Shown here: one piece after another, positions 9,317 through 18,295 of the stretch
How the letters are laid out: every line of letters starts with the position of its first letter
Position numbering within the stretch: the stretch's first letter is position 1
Source: JANNUT01 sp046331425
Lineage (GTDB): Bacteria; Acidobacteriota; Polarisedimenticolia; J045
DNA length: 64,000 nt
NCBI GenBank assembly: GCA_046331425.1
Contig: JAXLQU010000022.1
Span: 10,497-74,496, forward strand
Direction: 5' to 3'
Position numbers and translations under genes: made by a program
Notes under the pieces: model-generated
Seen by the model: only the letters and a program-made list of their open reading frames with translations
Told to the model about the DNA's origin: nothing
Database searches by the model: none

Positions 9317-10454
9317 CGCTGCCGGCCCGTTCACGGAACTGAAGTTTCGCGATCCGCACCGCGCGCGGGCGCTGGCGTCCAAGATCGAACGGACGTTGGT
9401 CGAGATCGGCCGCGCGCCGGTATCGCTGATGCACGTCTGCGGCAGTCACGAGCAAGCGATCGCCAAGTTCGGGTTGCGTGCGAGTTTTCCGCCGGGGTTG
9501 AACGTGATCATGGGGCCCGGTTGCCCGGTCTGCGTCACCGATGTACCGGAGGTCGACGAGGCCGTGGCGTTGGCGCGGCAAGGTGTGCACATCGCGACCT
9601 TCGGCGACATGGTTCGCGTTCCAGGAACGCGGCGCAGCCTGGCCGATGCGCAAACCGAAGGGGCGCATGTGCATGTGGTCTACAGCGCGGCACAGGCGCT
9701 GGAGTTGGCTGCATCGCTGTCGCACGGCGAGGAGTTGGTGTTCTTCGCGTCGGGCTTCGAGACCACCGCCGTAACGACGGCCGCAGCAATCCTGCGTGGC
9801 TTGCCGGATAACGTCAGCGTGTTGTCCGCACACAAGTACATACCACCGGTGATGGAAATCGTGGCCGAGATGCCAGGGAGTCGCGTCGAAGGATTTCTTG
9901 CTGCAGGACACGCCGCCACGATTACCGGCACCGCCGTGTTCGAGCCGTTCGTCGCCCGACATGGGATCCCCGTAGTCGTGGCCGGATTCGAGCCGCTCGA
10001 TGTGCTCGCCGGTCTGGCCAAACTGCTGGAGATGGTGAAGGTTGGCGATCGCGGTGTTTCCAACATGTTTCCGCGCTGCGTGACGCGCGATGGAAACGCG
10101 CAAGCGCAAGCGGCCCTGTGGCGCGTGTTCCAAACCATCGGTGGACGTTGGCGCGGCATCGCGCACGTCCCCAACGGCAATCTGCGACTGCGCGACGAAT
10201 GGGCGTATGTCGATGCGCGTCGGCGTTTCGCGATCGACGTCGAGAGCTTGTGGGAGAACGCTCCCGCGCATCTGGTCGATGCCTGCATCTGCGGCGACAT
10301 CATGGCCGGGATTCGTCAACCGACCGACTGTGCGCTGTTCGGCAACGAGTGCCTACCCGACACGCCGATCGGCGCCTGCATGGTGTCGAGCGAGGGGACA
10401 TGCAAGATCTGGCATCAGTATGGCGGGCATCCGCGCTTGACGGCGTTGTCATGA
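9303..10454 (+). CDS. hypD: Hydrogenase formation protein HypD
   Basis: HypD is the [4Fe-4S] scaffold that assembles the Fe(CN)2CO moiety with HypC and HypE. The 383-residue product has the conserved blocks VSLMHVCGSHEQAI near residue 40, GPGCPVCVTD near residue 70 with the redox Cys pair, FASGFETTAV, and a Cys-rich C-terminus (ACICGDIMAG, NECLPDTPIGACMVSSEGTC). The ATG at 9303 is favoured over earlier in-frame ATGs because family homology begins there and it slightly overlaps hypC. The stop overlaps the hypE start (ATGA). No break is seen, unlike in hypF and hypE. Confidence 0.95.
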   Translation: MSASDAAGPFTELKFRDPHRARALASKIERTLVEIGRAPVSLMHVCGSHEQAIAKFGLRASFPPGLNVIMGPGCPVCVTDVPEVDEAVALARQGVHIATFGDMVRVPGTRRSLADAQTEGAHVHVVYSAAQALELAASLSHGEELVFFASGFETTAVTTAAAILRGLPDNVSVLSAHKYIPPVMEIVAEMPGSRVEGFLAAGHAATITGTAVFEPFVARHGIPVVVAGFEPLDVLAGLAKLLEMVKVGDRGVSNMFPRCVTRDGNAQAQAALWRVFQTIGGRWRGIAHVPNGNLRLRDEWAYVDARRRFAIDVESLWENAPAHLVDACICGDIMAGIRQPTDCALFGNECLPDTPIGACMVSSEGTCKIWHQYGGHPRLTALS

Positions 10455-11511
10455 GTACCACGCGCAAACCGCACGACGACACGATCGCGCTCAAGTACGG
10501 AGCCGGTGGCCGCGCGATGCGCTCGCTGATCGAGGAGATGTTCGTTGCCGGCGCGTGGCAGCAAGAGCTCGACGAAATCGACGAGCATGAGAGGACCGTC
10601 GGGCTGTCGGCGATGGACGATGGCGCAGCGATCAAGCTGGGCGATCGCTGGCTGGTGATGACCACCGACTCGCATGTGGTCAAGCCGCTGGTCTTTCCTG
10701 GCGGCGATATCGGGCGACTGGCGATTGCCGGTACGGTCAACGATCTGGCGATGATGGGCGCCACAGAGCCGCTCGGTTTGACCTGCGGCGTGATCATCGA
10801 AGAAGGGTTCTCGCGCGCTATGCTCGAGCACGTCCAGCAGTCGATGCGTTCGTGCTGCGCCGAAGCGGGCGCGCCGATCGTCACCGGTGACACCAAGGTG
10901 ATGGGGCGCGGTGAACTCGACGGGTTGGTGATCAACACCGCCGGCGTCGGGTTGACAGATCGCATCGTGCGCGACTGCGGATTGCGCGTGGGTGACAAGC
11001 TCTTGGTGACCGGGACGATCGGGGATCATGGCTTGACGGTGTTGGCCACTCGGCATGCCTTGGGACTCGATTCCGACCTGCGCAGCGACGTGGCGCCGAT
11101 CAATGCGCTGGTTCGTCATGCGCTGATGGTCGGCGGCACCGCGGTCGTGGCGATGAAAGATCCGACGCGCGGCGGCTTGGCCAGCGCGCTGCACGAGATG
11201 GCCGCCAAAAGCGGCGTCGGGATCCTGCTCGATGAGCGCGCCGTGCCGGTCACGCAAGCGGCGCGCGCGGCGGAGAGTTGTTGGGAATCGACCCGCTTCA
11301 TGTGGCGAACGAAGGCAAGGCGGTGATCGGTGTGGCTCCCGAACGCGCCGACGCTGTGCTGGCTGCGATGCGCGAGCATCCGCGAGGGCGTCACGCGGCG
11401 ATCGTCGGGACCTGCTTGGCCGAGCATGTCGGTACCGTGATTCTGGATACCGGCTTTGGACGCCGGCTCTTGACCGAGCTCGACGGCGATCCGCTGCCGC
11501 GCATTTGTTGA
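10451..11511 (+). CDS. hypE: Carbamoyl-phosphate-derived cyanide-forming protein HypE, interrupted by a 1-bp frameshift near 11270
   Basis: HypE dehydrates the C-terminal thiocarboxamide made by HypF to a thiocyanate. The N-terminal block LKYGAGGRAMRSLIEEMF and the PurM-like core (AMDDGAAI, GTVNDLAMMGA, VTGDTKVM) are typical. The first frame stops at 11326. From about 11278 the adjacent frame reads LGIDPLHVANEGKAV and ends at 11511 with PLPRIC, keeping the obligatory terminal Cys. One added base near 11270 restores RAAEELLGIDPL and a 353-residue protein. An intact catalytic Cys beyond the break argues for a very recent lesion or a sequencing deletion. The start is coupled to hypD by ATGA. Confidence 0.88.
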
Positions 11512-11522
11512 GCGAGGAGACG

Positions 11523-12355
11523 ATGTCGCACATCCGCCTCGAGCACGACGGCGCTGTTGGAATCATCAGCATCGATCGGCGCCGATCGCTTCAACTCGAT
11601 GGATGTCGACACCGCGCGCGACTTCCGCAAGGCCGGGCTGTCGATGGCTCGTGACGAGACCGTTCGCGCCGTGATCGTGCGCGGCGAGGGGGCGTGTTCT
11701 GCAGCGGCGCCGATCTGAAGTACATCCGGGCCGGCGGCGCGGCAGAGGATCTGGACTATCTGCGCACCAGCGCGCAGACCAACCCCGAAGGGTACGGCAA
11801 GATCTTCAAGCAGATCCTCGAGTACCTGCACAGCACGCTCTCCGAGATTCGTCGCGCGCCCAAACCATTCATCGCCGCGGTCGATGGCATGGCGGCGGCC
11901 GGCGGTTTTGGTATCGCGATGTGTTGTGACTTGGTATTTGCCTCCGAACGCGCCACGTTCGAATGGGCCTACGGGAAGACCGGGTTGACCGGCGCGGAGA
12001 GCTCGACCTTTCTGCTGCCGCGCTTGCTCGGCTTTCGCCGAGCGATGGAACTCGTGATGCTCAACCCGCGACTGGACGCGAAGACAGCGGCGGAGTGGGT
12101 TTGATCAACGCCGTGTTGCCTGTCGAAGGGTTCGATCAGCGCATCGTGGAGATTGCACAGTGTGTCGCGGCCGGGCCGACGCGAGCGCTGGGTGTGGCCA
12201 AGGGGTTGCTCAATCGCTCGGCCGGGTTCGATCGACTCGATGTGCATCTGGATCAGGAATTGGAGCAGCTCGCGCGGATTGCCGACACGCCCGATTTTGC
12301 CGAGGGGATTGCGAGTTTCTTCGAAAAACGCGCCGCGCAGTTCAAGGGGGAGTGA
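11523..12355 (+). pseudogene. Enoyl-CoA hydratase/isomerase (crotonase) family gene with three 1-bp indels
   Basis: The gene reads as a crotonase in three frames. One extra base near 11581 disrupts ISIDRPDRFNSM. One missing G in a five-G run near 11690 precedes VFCSGADLKYI. One missing G near 12095 precedes WGLINAVLP. With these corrected it is about 277 residues, normal for the family. Oxyanion-hole segments CSGADL and DGMAAAGGFGIAM are kept, and the C-terminal tail ends FEKRAAQFKGE. It would act on an acyl-CoA. It sits between hypE and hypA, an unusual place for this fold, 11 bp after the hypE stop. Two indels lie in G runs, which suggests sequencing error; true decay remains possible. Confidence 0.8.
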
Positions 12356-12357
12356 CG

Positions 12358-12699
12358 ATGCACGAGTACTCGATCGTCTCCGCGTTGCTACACCAAGTCG
12401 AACGACACGCGGCCGAGCACGGTGCGATCGCGGTGCACAAACTGCGCGTGCAGATCGGAGAGTTGGCGGGTGTCGATCCGGCGCTGCTGCTGACTGCGTG
12501 GGAGTTGTTTCGCGAACGCTCGTTGTGCGCCACGGCGGCGCTCAGCATCGAGTCGGTTGCGGCGGTTTGGCGCTGCCCGAAATGTGGCGTCGAGCTGGCT
12601 CACGACGTGCCGTTGAGATGCACGGCCTGCCAGCTGCCGGCGCGACTGTCGGCCGGCGGCGAGATCATGCTGAGCTCGATCGAGTTGGAGGTGGCCTGA
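12358..12699 (+). CDS. hypA: Hydrogenase nickel incorporation protein HypA
   Basis: HypA is the nickel metallochaperone that works with HypB to load Ni into the large subunit. The 113-residue product begins MHEYSIV with the nickel-binding His2. Its zinc site is CPKCG followed by CTAC about 11 residues later. The core KLRVQIGELAGVDPALL is typical. The ATG is 2 bp after the crotonase stop, and the stop shares one base with the hypB start (TGATG). Confidence 0.95.
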   Translation: MHEYSIVSALLHQVERHAAEHGAIAVHKLRVQIGELAGVDPALLLTAWELFRERSLCATAALSIESVAAVWRCPKCGVELAHDVPLRCTACQLPARLSAGGEIMLSSIELEVA

Positions 12700-13508
12700 T
12701 GTGCGAGAGCTGTGGTTGCGGCGATCACGAGCTGGTGCCGCTGGAAATTCAAGAGAAGATCTTGGCCGGCAACGAGACGACGGCGCGGCACAATCGCGAG
12801 CACTTCGCCGCGCGCGGTGTGCTGGCGATCAACTTGATGGGGTCGCCCGGGGCGGGGAAGACCGCCGTGCTGGAAGCGACCGCCAAGCGGCTGGCCGGAA
12901 GTTGGCGCTTGGCAGCGATGAGCGGCGATCTGGCCACCGATCGCGATGCGCAGCGCTTGCAGGCGGCCGGCATTCCTTCGTTGTCGATTACCACCGGCTC
13001 GGCCTGTCATCTCGATGCGCGGCTGGTGCACGACGCGCTGCACCAACTGCCGTGGGAGCGGTCCGACGTGTTGTTCGTGGAGAACGTCGGCAACCTGGTC
13101 TGTCCGGCGGTCTACGACCTGGGGCAGCACGCCAACGTGGTGGCGTTGTCGGTGACCGAAGGGGAAGACAAACCGCTGAAGTATCCGGTGATGTTTCGCG
13201 TGGCCGATCTGGTGTTGATCACCAAGGCTGATCTGTTGCCACACCTGCTCGATGTCTCGCTTTCGAAGATTCGCGAGAATCTTGCGCGGGTCATGCCGGC
13301 AGCCGAGGCGATCGTCGTATCGCGCGGAGATAGCGATCCGGGGATCACGGAGTGGATCGAGTGGTTACAACGGCGGCGCGATGTCGTACGGCCGCCGGGC
13401 GTGATGTTTCACCCTGCGGTCGCTCACGCTCATCGCCATGCTGTCGATCTGTCGCGCCGGCCGCCGGTTGATCTGCCTCCTGGTCATCCACGGGGAATCG
13501 AGCCATGA
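12699..13508 (+). CDS. hypB: Hydrogenase nickel incorporation GTPase HypB
   Basis: HypB is a SIMIBI-class GTPase that drives nickel insertion. The N-terminus MCESCGCGDH carries the high-affinity CxxCGC nickel motif. Walker A is GSPGAGKT near residues 47-54. Metal and switch residues appear in SGDLATDRDA and ITTGSACHLDA, and the guanine specificity motif is ITKADLL. The C-terminus has an added His/Pro-rich tail with AHAHRHAVD and PPGHPRGIEP, a possible nickel store. The protein is 269 residues. The start is the TGATG overlap with hypA; the stop overlaps the next gene by ATGA. Confidence 0.95.
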   Translation: MCESCGCGDHELVPLEIQEKILAGNETTARHNREHFAARGVLAINLMGSPGAGKTAVLEATAKRLAGSWRLAAMSGDLATDRDAQRLQAAGIPSLSITTGSACHLDARLVHDALHQLPWERSDVLFVENVGNLVCPAVYDLGQHANVVALSVTEGEDKPLKYPVMFRVADLVLITKADLLPHLLDVSLSKIRENLARVMPAAEAIVVSRGDSDPGITEWIEWLQRRRDVVRPPGVMFHPAVAHAHRHAVDLSRRPPVDLPPGHPRGIEP

Positions 13509-14241
13509 ACGAATCGTCACTCTACGCGCTCGCGATCACGGCAATATTCATCGGTACGGTGCACACGATTCTCGGACCCGATCACTATTTGCCGTTCATT
13601 GCGCTGAGTCAGGCACGACGGTGGAGCACGGCGCGCACCGTGAGCTGGACGATTGTTTGCGGCGTGGCGCATGTGGCCAGCTCGGCGCTGCTCGGCTTGG
13701 CGGGCGTGGCGCTGGGGTTGGCTGTCGGCGGGTTGCAGGCGGTCGAGGCGATGCGTGGTGAGATCGCGGCGTGGCTGATGTTCGGTTTTGGTGTGGCGTA
13801 TGGGTTGTGGGGATTGCGGCGCGCACTGCGTCGTGTGCCGCACGAGCACTGGCACTTTCATCGCCATGACGATGGCACCGAGCATCGGCATCCGCACCGA
13901 CATGGACTGATGCACGGGCATGCGCATTCGCATCAGCATTCACAGAGGATTCCCCAAAGCGCTCGTCGACCACGCCGTGGGTGTTGTTCATCGTGTTTGC
14001 GCTCGGCCCGTGCGAGCCGCTGATCCCGATCCTGATGTACCCCGCCGCACAACACAGTCGCTGGGGCCTGATCTTGGTGACGCTCACCTTCGGCATCGCC
14101 ACCATCACCACCATGACCGCTGCGGTCCTGCTCGGCCGTCGCGGTCTGCGCGCACTCCCGACCGCTGCTCTCGAGCGCTACGCCCACGCCCTCGCCGGCG
14201 CCGCCCTCGCCGTCTGCGGCCTCACCATGCAGATCCTCTAG
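13505..14241 (+). CDS. Nickel-permease-like membrane protein with His-rich loop, 1-bp frameshift near 13944
   Basis: This multi-helix membrane protein has early motifs FIGTVHTILGPDHYLPF and GVAHVASSALLGLAG, comparable to NicO/HupE- or TauE/SafE-like transporters. A cytoplasmic or periplasmic loop is very His-rich (residues about 115-145, with HRHPHRHGLMHGHAHSHQHS). The first frame then runs out at 14023. The neighbouring frame reads TPWVLFIVFALGPCEPLIPIL and two more helices, ending at 14241. One added base near 13944 gives a single 245-residue protein. The His loop and coupling to hypB (ATGA) support nickel uptake for the hydrogenase, but exact family and substrate are inferred. Confidence 0.7.
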
Positions 14242-14248
14242 CCCCCCC

Positions 14249-14377
14249 AATTCGGGGACGGTCTACCTAAAGCGGAGTTAGTCGCACCACAACGTCGACG
14301 TCACCCGCGGGTGTGCCGCTCGCTGACTGCGAGGGACAGCGTGACTAACTCTGCTTTAGGTAGACCGTCCCCGAATT
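14249..14377. repeat. 129-bp inverted-repeat element, 35-bp arms
   Basis: Left arm 14249-14283 and right arm 14343-14377 are inverted copies matching at 34 of 35 positions, beginning AATTCGGGGACGGTCTACCT. The 59-bp centre holds a 12-bp palindrome CACCCGCGGGTG. The motif resembles palindromes that flank REP-associated (RAYT/IS200-like) transposases, but no transposase is present, so it looks non-autonomous. It lies between two convergent genes, and its right edge touches the stop codon of the minus-strand gene. Either transcript would fold into a long hairpin, so it probably also ends transcription from both sides. Confidence 0.8.
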
Positions 14378-17300
14378 TAGAGGGGGGCGCGGCGCTCCAG
14401 GGTGCGGAGATCGTCGGCGGCGGGGGTGTATTCGGGGTGGACTTTGGTGAGCTCGCGCAACAGGTCGATCGCGGCTTTGCTCGATTCGAAGCGAGCGATG
14501 CGGCGGGCGCGGCGGTGGACCAGCAGCACTTGGTTTTGCGTGGCGAGTTTGGCGTTGCGTTGCGCGAGTGCGGCATCCTCCGATCGACCGAGCTTGCTGT
14601 ATGCGGCGGCCAGGGCGAGCCACGAGTTGTCGGCTTGCGACTCGAGTTGCAGGTAATGCTCGAGAAACTTGATCGCCAAGTCCGATCGCCCCACCTGCGC
14701 TGCCAACATTCCGGCCTCGCCCCAGATCGTCTTGTCGAACTGCGCGTACGGCGCGGCAACACCGGCCTCGGCGTCGCGCAACGCCGGCTCGAGTTGGCCT
14801 AGCTTCGCCCGCAGTTGTTGTCGCAGTCGCAGCTCACGCGTGTCGCCGTGACTCAACTCGACGGCCGCGTCGGCGTGCGGAAGAGCCTGCTCGTAGCGCT
14901 GTCGTTTGAGCAGTGCACGCGCTTGCGAGGAGCGCACGATCCAATCGTCAGGCGCCGCTTGAACGGCAAGCTCGAGCGTGCGCACCGCCTCGACCGAGTC
15001 GGGCTTCTCGATCAAGCGCACCAAGCCGGCGACCGCCGCCGAGCGCGGCGAAGCGCCGCGGTCGAGCGCTTCATTCAACAACTTCCGCGCCTGACGCATG
15101 TCGGCCCGCAATCCGATGTTGGACCACGCCAAATCGGCCAACGCATTCGGGTCGAGCGCCGGGCCGGTGCCGGTCGTCAACTTCCAAACATCACCCACCG
15201 CGGCATCGATCGCATCACTCACATCGGGCGCGTCGCGCCGAATCAGCCACGGCGTCTCGAGTTCGACATACATCGAGTCATCGGTGTTGGCCTGTTCGGC
15301 CTTGGCGGCCCAGGCTTTCAAGTCGGAAGGCATCAACCGCAACTGCGCGGCAACGTCCGCCCAGTTCAGCACGTTCAGGCGCAGCAGATCTTGCCGCACC
15401 GCCAACGGGACAACCTCGTAGCGCCGCAGTTCGGCGACGGTCAGTTCGCGATCGGTTCCCAACAGCAACAGATCGTTCCAACCGCGACTGAAACTGAAGC
15501 CGTAGACATACTTGAATTCGCCCGTAATCGATGCCAGCACGGAGGCCACCGTCTGCTGGTTCATGCCGTAAACCTGGAGCCACTGCATCAAGCGCCCACC
15601 GTCGCGTAACGCGCCGTGAGCCGCCTGGAAGAACTCGCGCGTGAACAGGTTGGCGCAGCCGGCCACCACCGGATTCGACGGCTCCGAGATGATCACGTCG
15701 TACGAATCGCGGGTGTACGCCAGATGATTTCGCCCGTCGTCGAGAATCAACCTGACCTTGGGCGATTCGAGCGGCTTGCCGTTGATCTCGTCGAACTGAT
15801 GCGATGCGCCGACGATCGCCGGCTCGATGTCGATCACATCGACATGCTCCGGGTCGTGCAGCAGCACCGCGCCGGTGGTGACGCCGGAAGCCAAGCCGAT
15901 CACCGCGACGCGCTTCGCGTCCGGTGTGAGCAGCATCGGCAGATGCCCGAGCATGCTCTGCGTCGGCATGTCGCCGTACGACGCATCAGGTTTGCCGTTG
16001 ACCCGCAGATCGAGCCCGAGTCCTTCGCGATGCACCGAGATCGTCGCCGAGACACCGTCTTTGTAATAGAGAATCTCCTTGGGCGGCTGTCGCTCGAGCT
16101 CGAGCGTCTTGACGCCGAACTCCATGTACTTGTTGGGGCGATAGAACACGCCACGCGTCAACGCGTAGCGATCCCACGACGGCGGCAAGAGCACCATCGT
16201 GATTGCCAGCAACGCCGAGACACCGGCCGCGACACGCGAGGAGGCCAGCAGGGCAGCCGCCGAAACCGCAAACGCCAAGGCCGCGATCCACGCCATCGTC
16301 TGAGCCAAACCGAACTGAGGAATCAGCACGAAGCCGGTGAGAAACGCCCCCAATGCGGAGCCGATGGTGTTGGCAAAGTAGACGGCGCCCAAGGCCTCGG
16401 CATCATCGGCGCCGCGTGCCACGCGGGCTCGCACCAAAAGCGGCAGCAGCGCCCCAAGCACCAACGTCGGCGCCAACATCGCGAGCAGCGAAAGCAGCAA
16501 TGTCGCCGATGTCAGTGCAGCCGGCGTGGTGCCGAACCGTTCGAAGAACGACAGCGCCAAGTCGGGCACGCGTTGCAGCAGCCAGAACGTGATGAAGCTG
16601 GTCAGCGCAAGCAGTCCGATACCACGCCCGTACAGAGCCACCGGATCGAGTCGTTGTGGAAGCCAACGTTCGAACAGGCTGCCCAAGCCGATGCCGATCA
16701 AAAACGCAGCCAGCATCGTCGCGAAGGCGTAGACCGATGAACCAAACGACAACGCGAGGGTGCGCGCCCACGCCACTTCGCAGGCCAGCGAGATGAAGCC
16801 GACGAGTCCATACGAGAGCACCAGCGGCGAGCCGAGTGAACCGAGTCCGCTCATCGGTGTCGACTCGGCAGTCCGGGCCGACGCCGACGGCGCCGTCTGT
16901 GCTGCAGAGGCGAAGGTGAGCAGTGCAATCACACCGGCAGCAATGTCCAGCGCCGCTCCGAATGTGTTGGCATGCGACAAGCCCCAATGAGGAAACGCGT
17001 AGAACGTCACGAACAATGTTCCAGCCACCGCACCGAGCGTGTTGACGCCATAGATCAACGCGGCTGGATCGCGAGTGTGAGGTGAGCGCTGCCGCGCCAC
17101 CATCACCACGATCGGCAGCGTCGCCCCCATCATCATCGTCGGCGCGATCATCACCAAGAGCGCCAACACGAAGCGCATCGACGCTGCGCCCCAAAATGGA
17201 AGCGACACGATCGAGGCTTGCAGCGCAGGGAGTTTTGCCAGCAAGAACGGAATGAGCAGCGCGATCACACCAATCGCGATCTCGAGTTGCGCGTACCAGC

Positions 17301-17553
17301 GAGCACCGTTCTTCAAGCGCGAGGCGAGGCGCCCGCCGAACAAGCCGCCGAGGCCGAGACCAAGCATGTAGGCGGCGAGCACGGTGCTGATCGCCAATGT
17401 GGTGCTGCCGAAGACAAGCTCGAGCCGCCGCGACCAAACCGTTTCGAGGGCCAGACTGCCCGCGCCGGAAAGCAGCAAGCAAAGCAGCAGCGGCCAGAGC
17501 GAGGCGGCCGGGGCGGGGCGCAGGGACGGATGGGCGGTGCGGCGCTTGGACAT
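14377..17553 (-). CDS. Fused MFS-like/spermidine-synthase-like membrane protein with C-terminal TPRs
   Basis: The 1058-residue protein has three parts. Residues about 15-480 form many hydrophobic helices (for example LLSGAGSLALETVWSRR at the first). Residues about 500-760 are a spermidine-synthase-like Rossmann domain with GLASGVTTG, VIDIEPAIV, DDGRNHL and ISEPSNPVVAG. The C-terminal third contains TPR-like repeats. The family is widespread in large environmental genomes and its substrate is unknown; real polyamine synthesis is not established. The ATG at 17553 has no strong ribosome binding site and sits 3 bp from a 15-bp palindrome. Long open frames on the opposite strand are GC-driven shadows. 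Confidence 0.88.
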   Translation of the reverse strand: MSKRRTAHPSLRPAPAASLWPLLLCLLLSGAGSLALETVWSRRLELVFGSTTLAISTVLAAYMLGLGLGGLFGGRLASRLKNGARWYAQLEIAIGVIALLIPFLLAKLPALQASIVSLPFWGAASMRFVLALLVMIAPTMMMGATLPIVVMVARQRSPHTRDPAALIYGVNTLGAVAGTLFVTFYAFPHWGLSHANTFGAALDIAAGVIALLTFASAAQTAPSASARTAESTPMSGLGSLGSPLVLSYGLVGFISLACEVAWARTLALSFGSSVYAFATMLAAFLIGIGLGSLFERWLPQRLDPVALYGRGIGLLALTSFITFWLLQRVPDLALSFFERFGTTPAALTSATLLLSLLAMLAPTLVLGALLPLLVRARVARGADDAEALGAVYFANTIGSALGAFLTGFVLIPQFGLAQTMAWIAALAFAVSAAALLASSRVAAGVSALLAITMVLLPPSWDRYALTRGVFYRPNKYMEFGVKTLELERQPPKEILYYKDGVSATISVHREGLGLDLRVNGKPDASYGDMPTQSMLGHLPMLLTPDAKRVAVIGLASGVTTGAVLLHDPEHVDVIDIEPAIVGASHQFDEINGKPLESPKVRLILDDGRNHLAYTRDSYDVIISEPSNPVVAGCANLFTREFFQAAHGALRDGGRLMQWLQVYGMNQQTVASVLASITGEFKYVYGFSFSRGWNDLLLLGTDRELTVAELRRYEVVPLAVRQDLLRLNVLNWADVAAQLRLMPSDLKAWAAKAEQANTDDSMYVELETPWLIRRDAPDVSDAIDAAVGDVWKLTTGTGPALDPNALADLAWSNIGLRADMRQARKLLNEALDRGASPRSAAVAGLVRLIEKPDSVEAVRTLELAVQAAPDDWIVRSSQARALLKRQRYEQALPHADAAVELSHGDTRELRLRQQLRAKLGQLEPALRDAEAGVAAPYAQFDKTIWGEAGMLAAQVGRSDLAIKFLEHYLQLESQADNSWLALAAAYSKLGRSEDAALAQRNAKLATQNQVLLVHRRARRIARFESSKAAIDLLRELTKVHPEYTPAADDLRTLERRAPL

Positions 17554-17556
17554 AAG

Positions 17557-17571
17557 CGCGGATTATCCGCG
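17557..17571. promoter_or_regulatory. 15-bp palindrome just upstream of the membrane spermidine-synthase-like gene
   Basis: CGCGGATTATCCGCG is a perfect palindrome about a single central base, 3 bp before the minus-strand start codon at 17553. It could be an operator or a hairpin occluding the start. Because no ribosome binding site is visible, the mRNA may be leaderless or very short-leadered. Function is inferred from position. Confidence 0.3.
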
Positions 17572-17681
17572 AATCAACCAGCGGCGCTTCCGGTAGTTGT
17601 CGAAAAGCAAGTTTCCAGCGGCGGCGATCGCCGGCGACCCGCCGCCGATCGCCGGGCCACGAACAGAATCGAGTCGACACG

Positions 17682-17987
17682 ATGCACTCCGCCGTCTTCG
17701 GCAACATCGACAAGCGGCGCCTTCTGGAGCTTGCGCGAAGAATCGAGCAGTTCAGGGAAGTGGTACCCGAATCCACCGCAGGGCTGTCACGCATGTCGTC
17801 CGTTCCAACCTTCCTGTCTGCGTTCGGGTGCAGTGCGTCCTTCGAACCTCATGTGCTTGGGGACGACCGCAAGCCTCTCGAACTGGGCCGGTACTTTCAG
17901 CTGGAGCGGGCCCCATCGAGAGCGACAGTGATCGGCCCGATCTCTTTCGGCTCGTTCGCCGCGCTGCTCGTTATCGAGAAGACATAG
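17682..17987 (+). CDS. Hypothetical 101-residue ORF in divergent intergenic region
   Basis: The 740-bp region between the divergent membrane protein and histidine kinase genes holds one plausible short frame. It starts MHSAVFGNIDKRRLLELARR, has mostly G or C at third positions and ends in FAALLVIEKT. I recognise no family. No clear ribosome binding site precedes the ATG. It could be a real small protein, a fragment of a lost gene, or a chance frame. The rest of the gap shows nothing identifiable and should hold promoters for both flanking genes. Confidence 0.3.
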   Translation: MHSAVFGNIDKRRLLELARRIEQFREVVPESTAGLSRMSSVPTFLSAFGCSASFEPHVLGDDRKPLELGRYFQLERAPSRATVIGPISFGSFAALLVIEKT

Positions 17988-18295
17988 TGGGGAATCGGTT
18001 GCGCGTGCGCAGGTTGTCGGGCACGCGTCGAATTGCGGTCCGATGGCAGACAGGCACTGCGGATAGGGCGGGGCTCGATCATGGTCCGCTCCCGTACCGT
18101 CGTTCCGTCCGCCCCACGGCGGCCGCTGATCGACTCACCATCACCCTATCGCAAGTCGACTGTCCAGCGGCAGGTTGCTGGAAAGGCGGTGAGCGCGATC
18201 CTGGTCAGGGACCGCGCAGCGCAGGGCTCACCATCGCGCCCAACGCGCCTCGATCTGGAAATAGACCGTACTATTGCCGCGTTGCGGAGGCGGAC

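Noticed and set aside
15616..16740. 374-residue frame on the plus strand opposite the membrane spermidine-synthase-like gene
   Set aside because: It is rich in Arg, His and Gln with no motifs, as expected for the complement of a GC-rich coding region.
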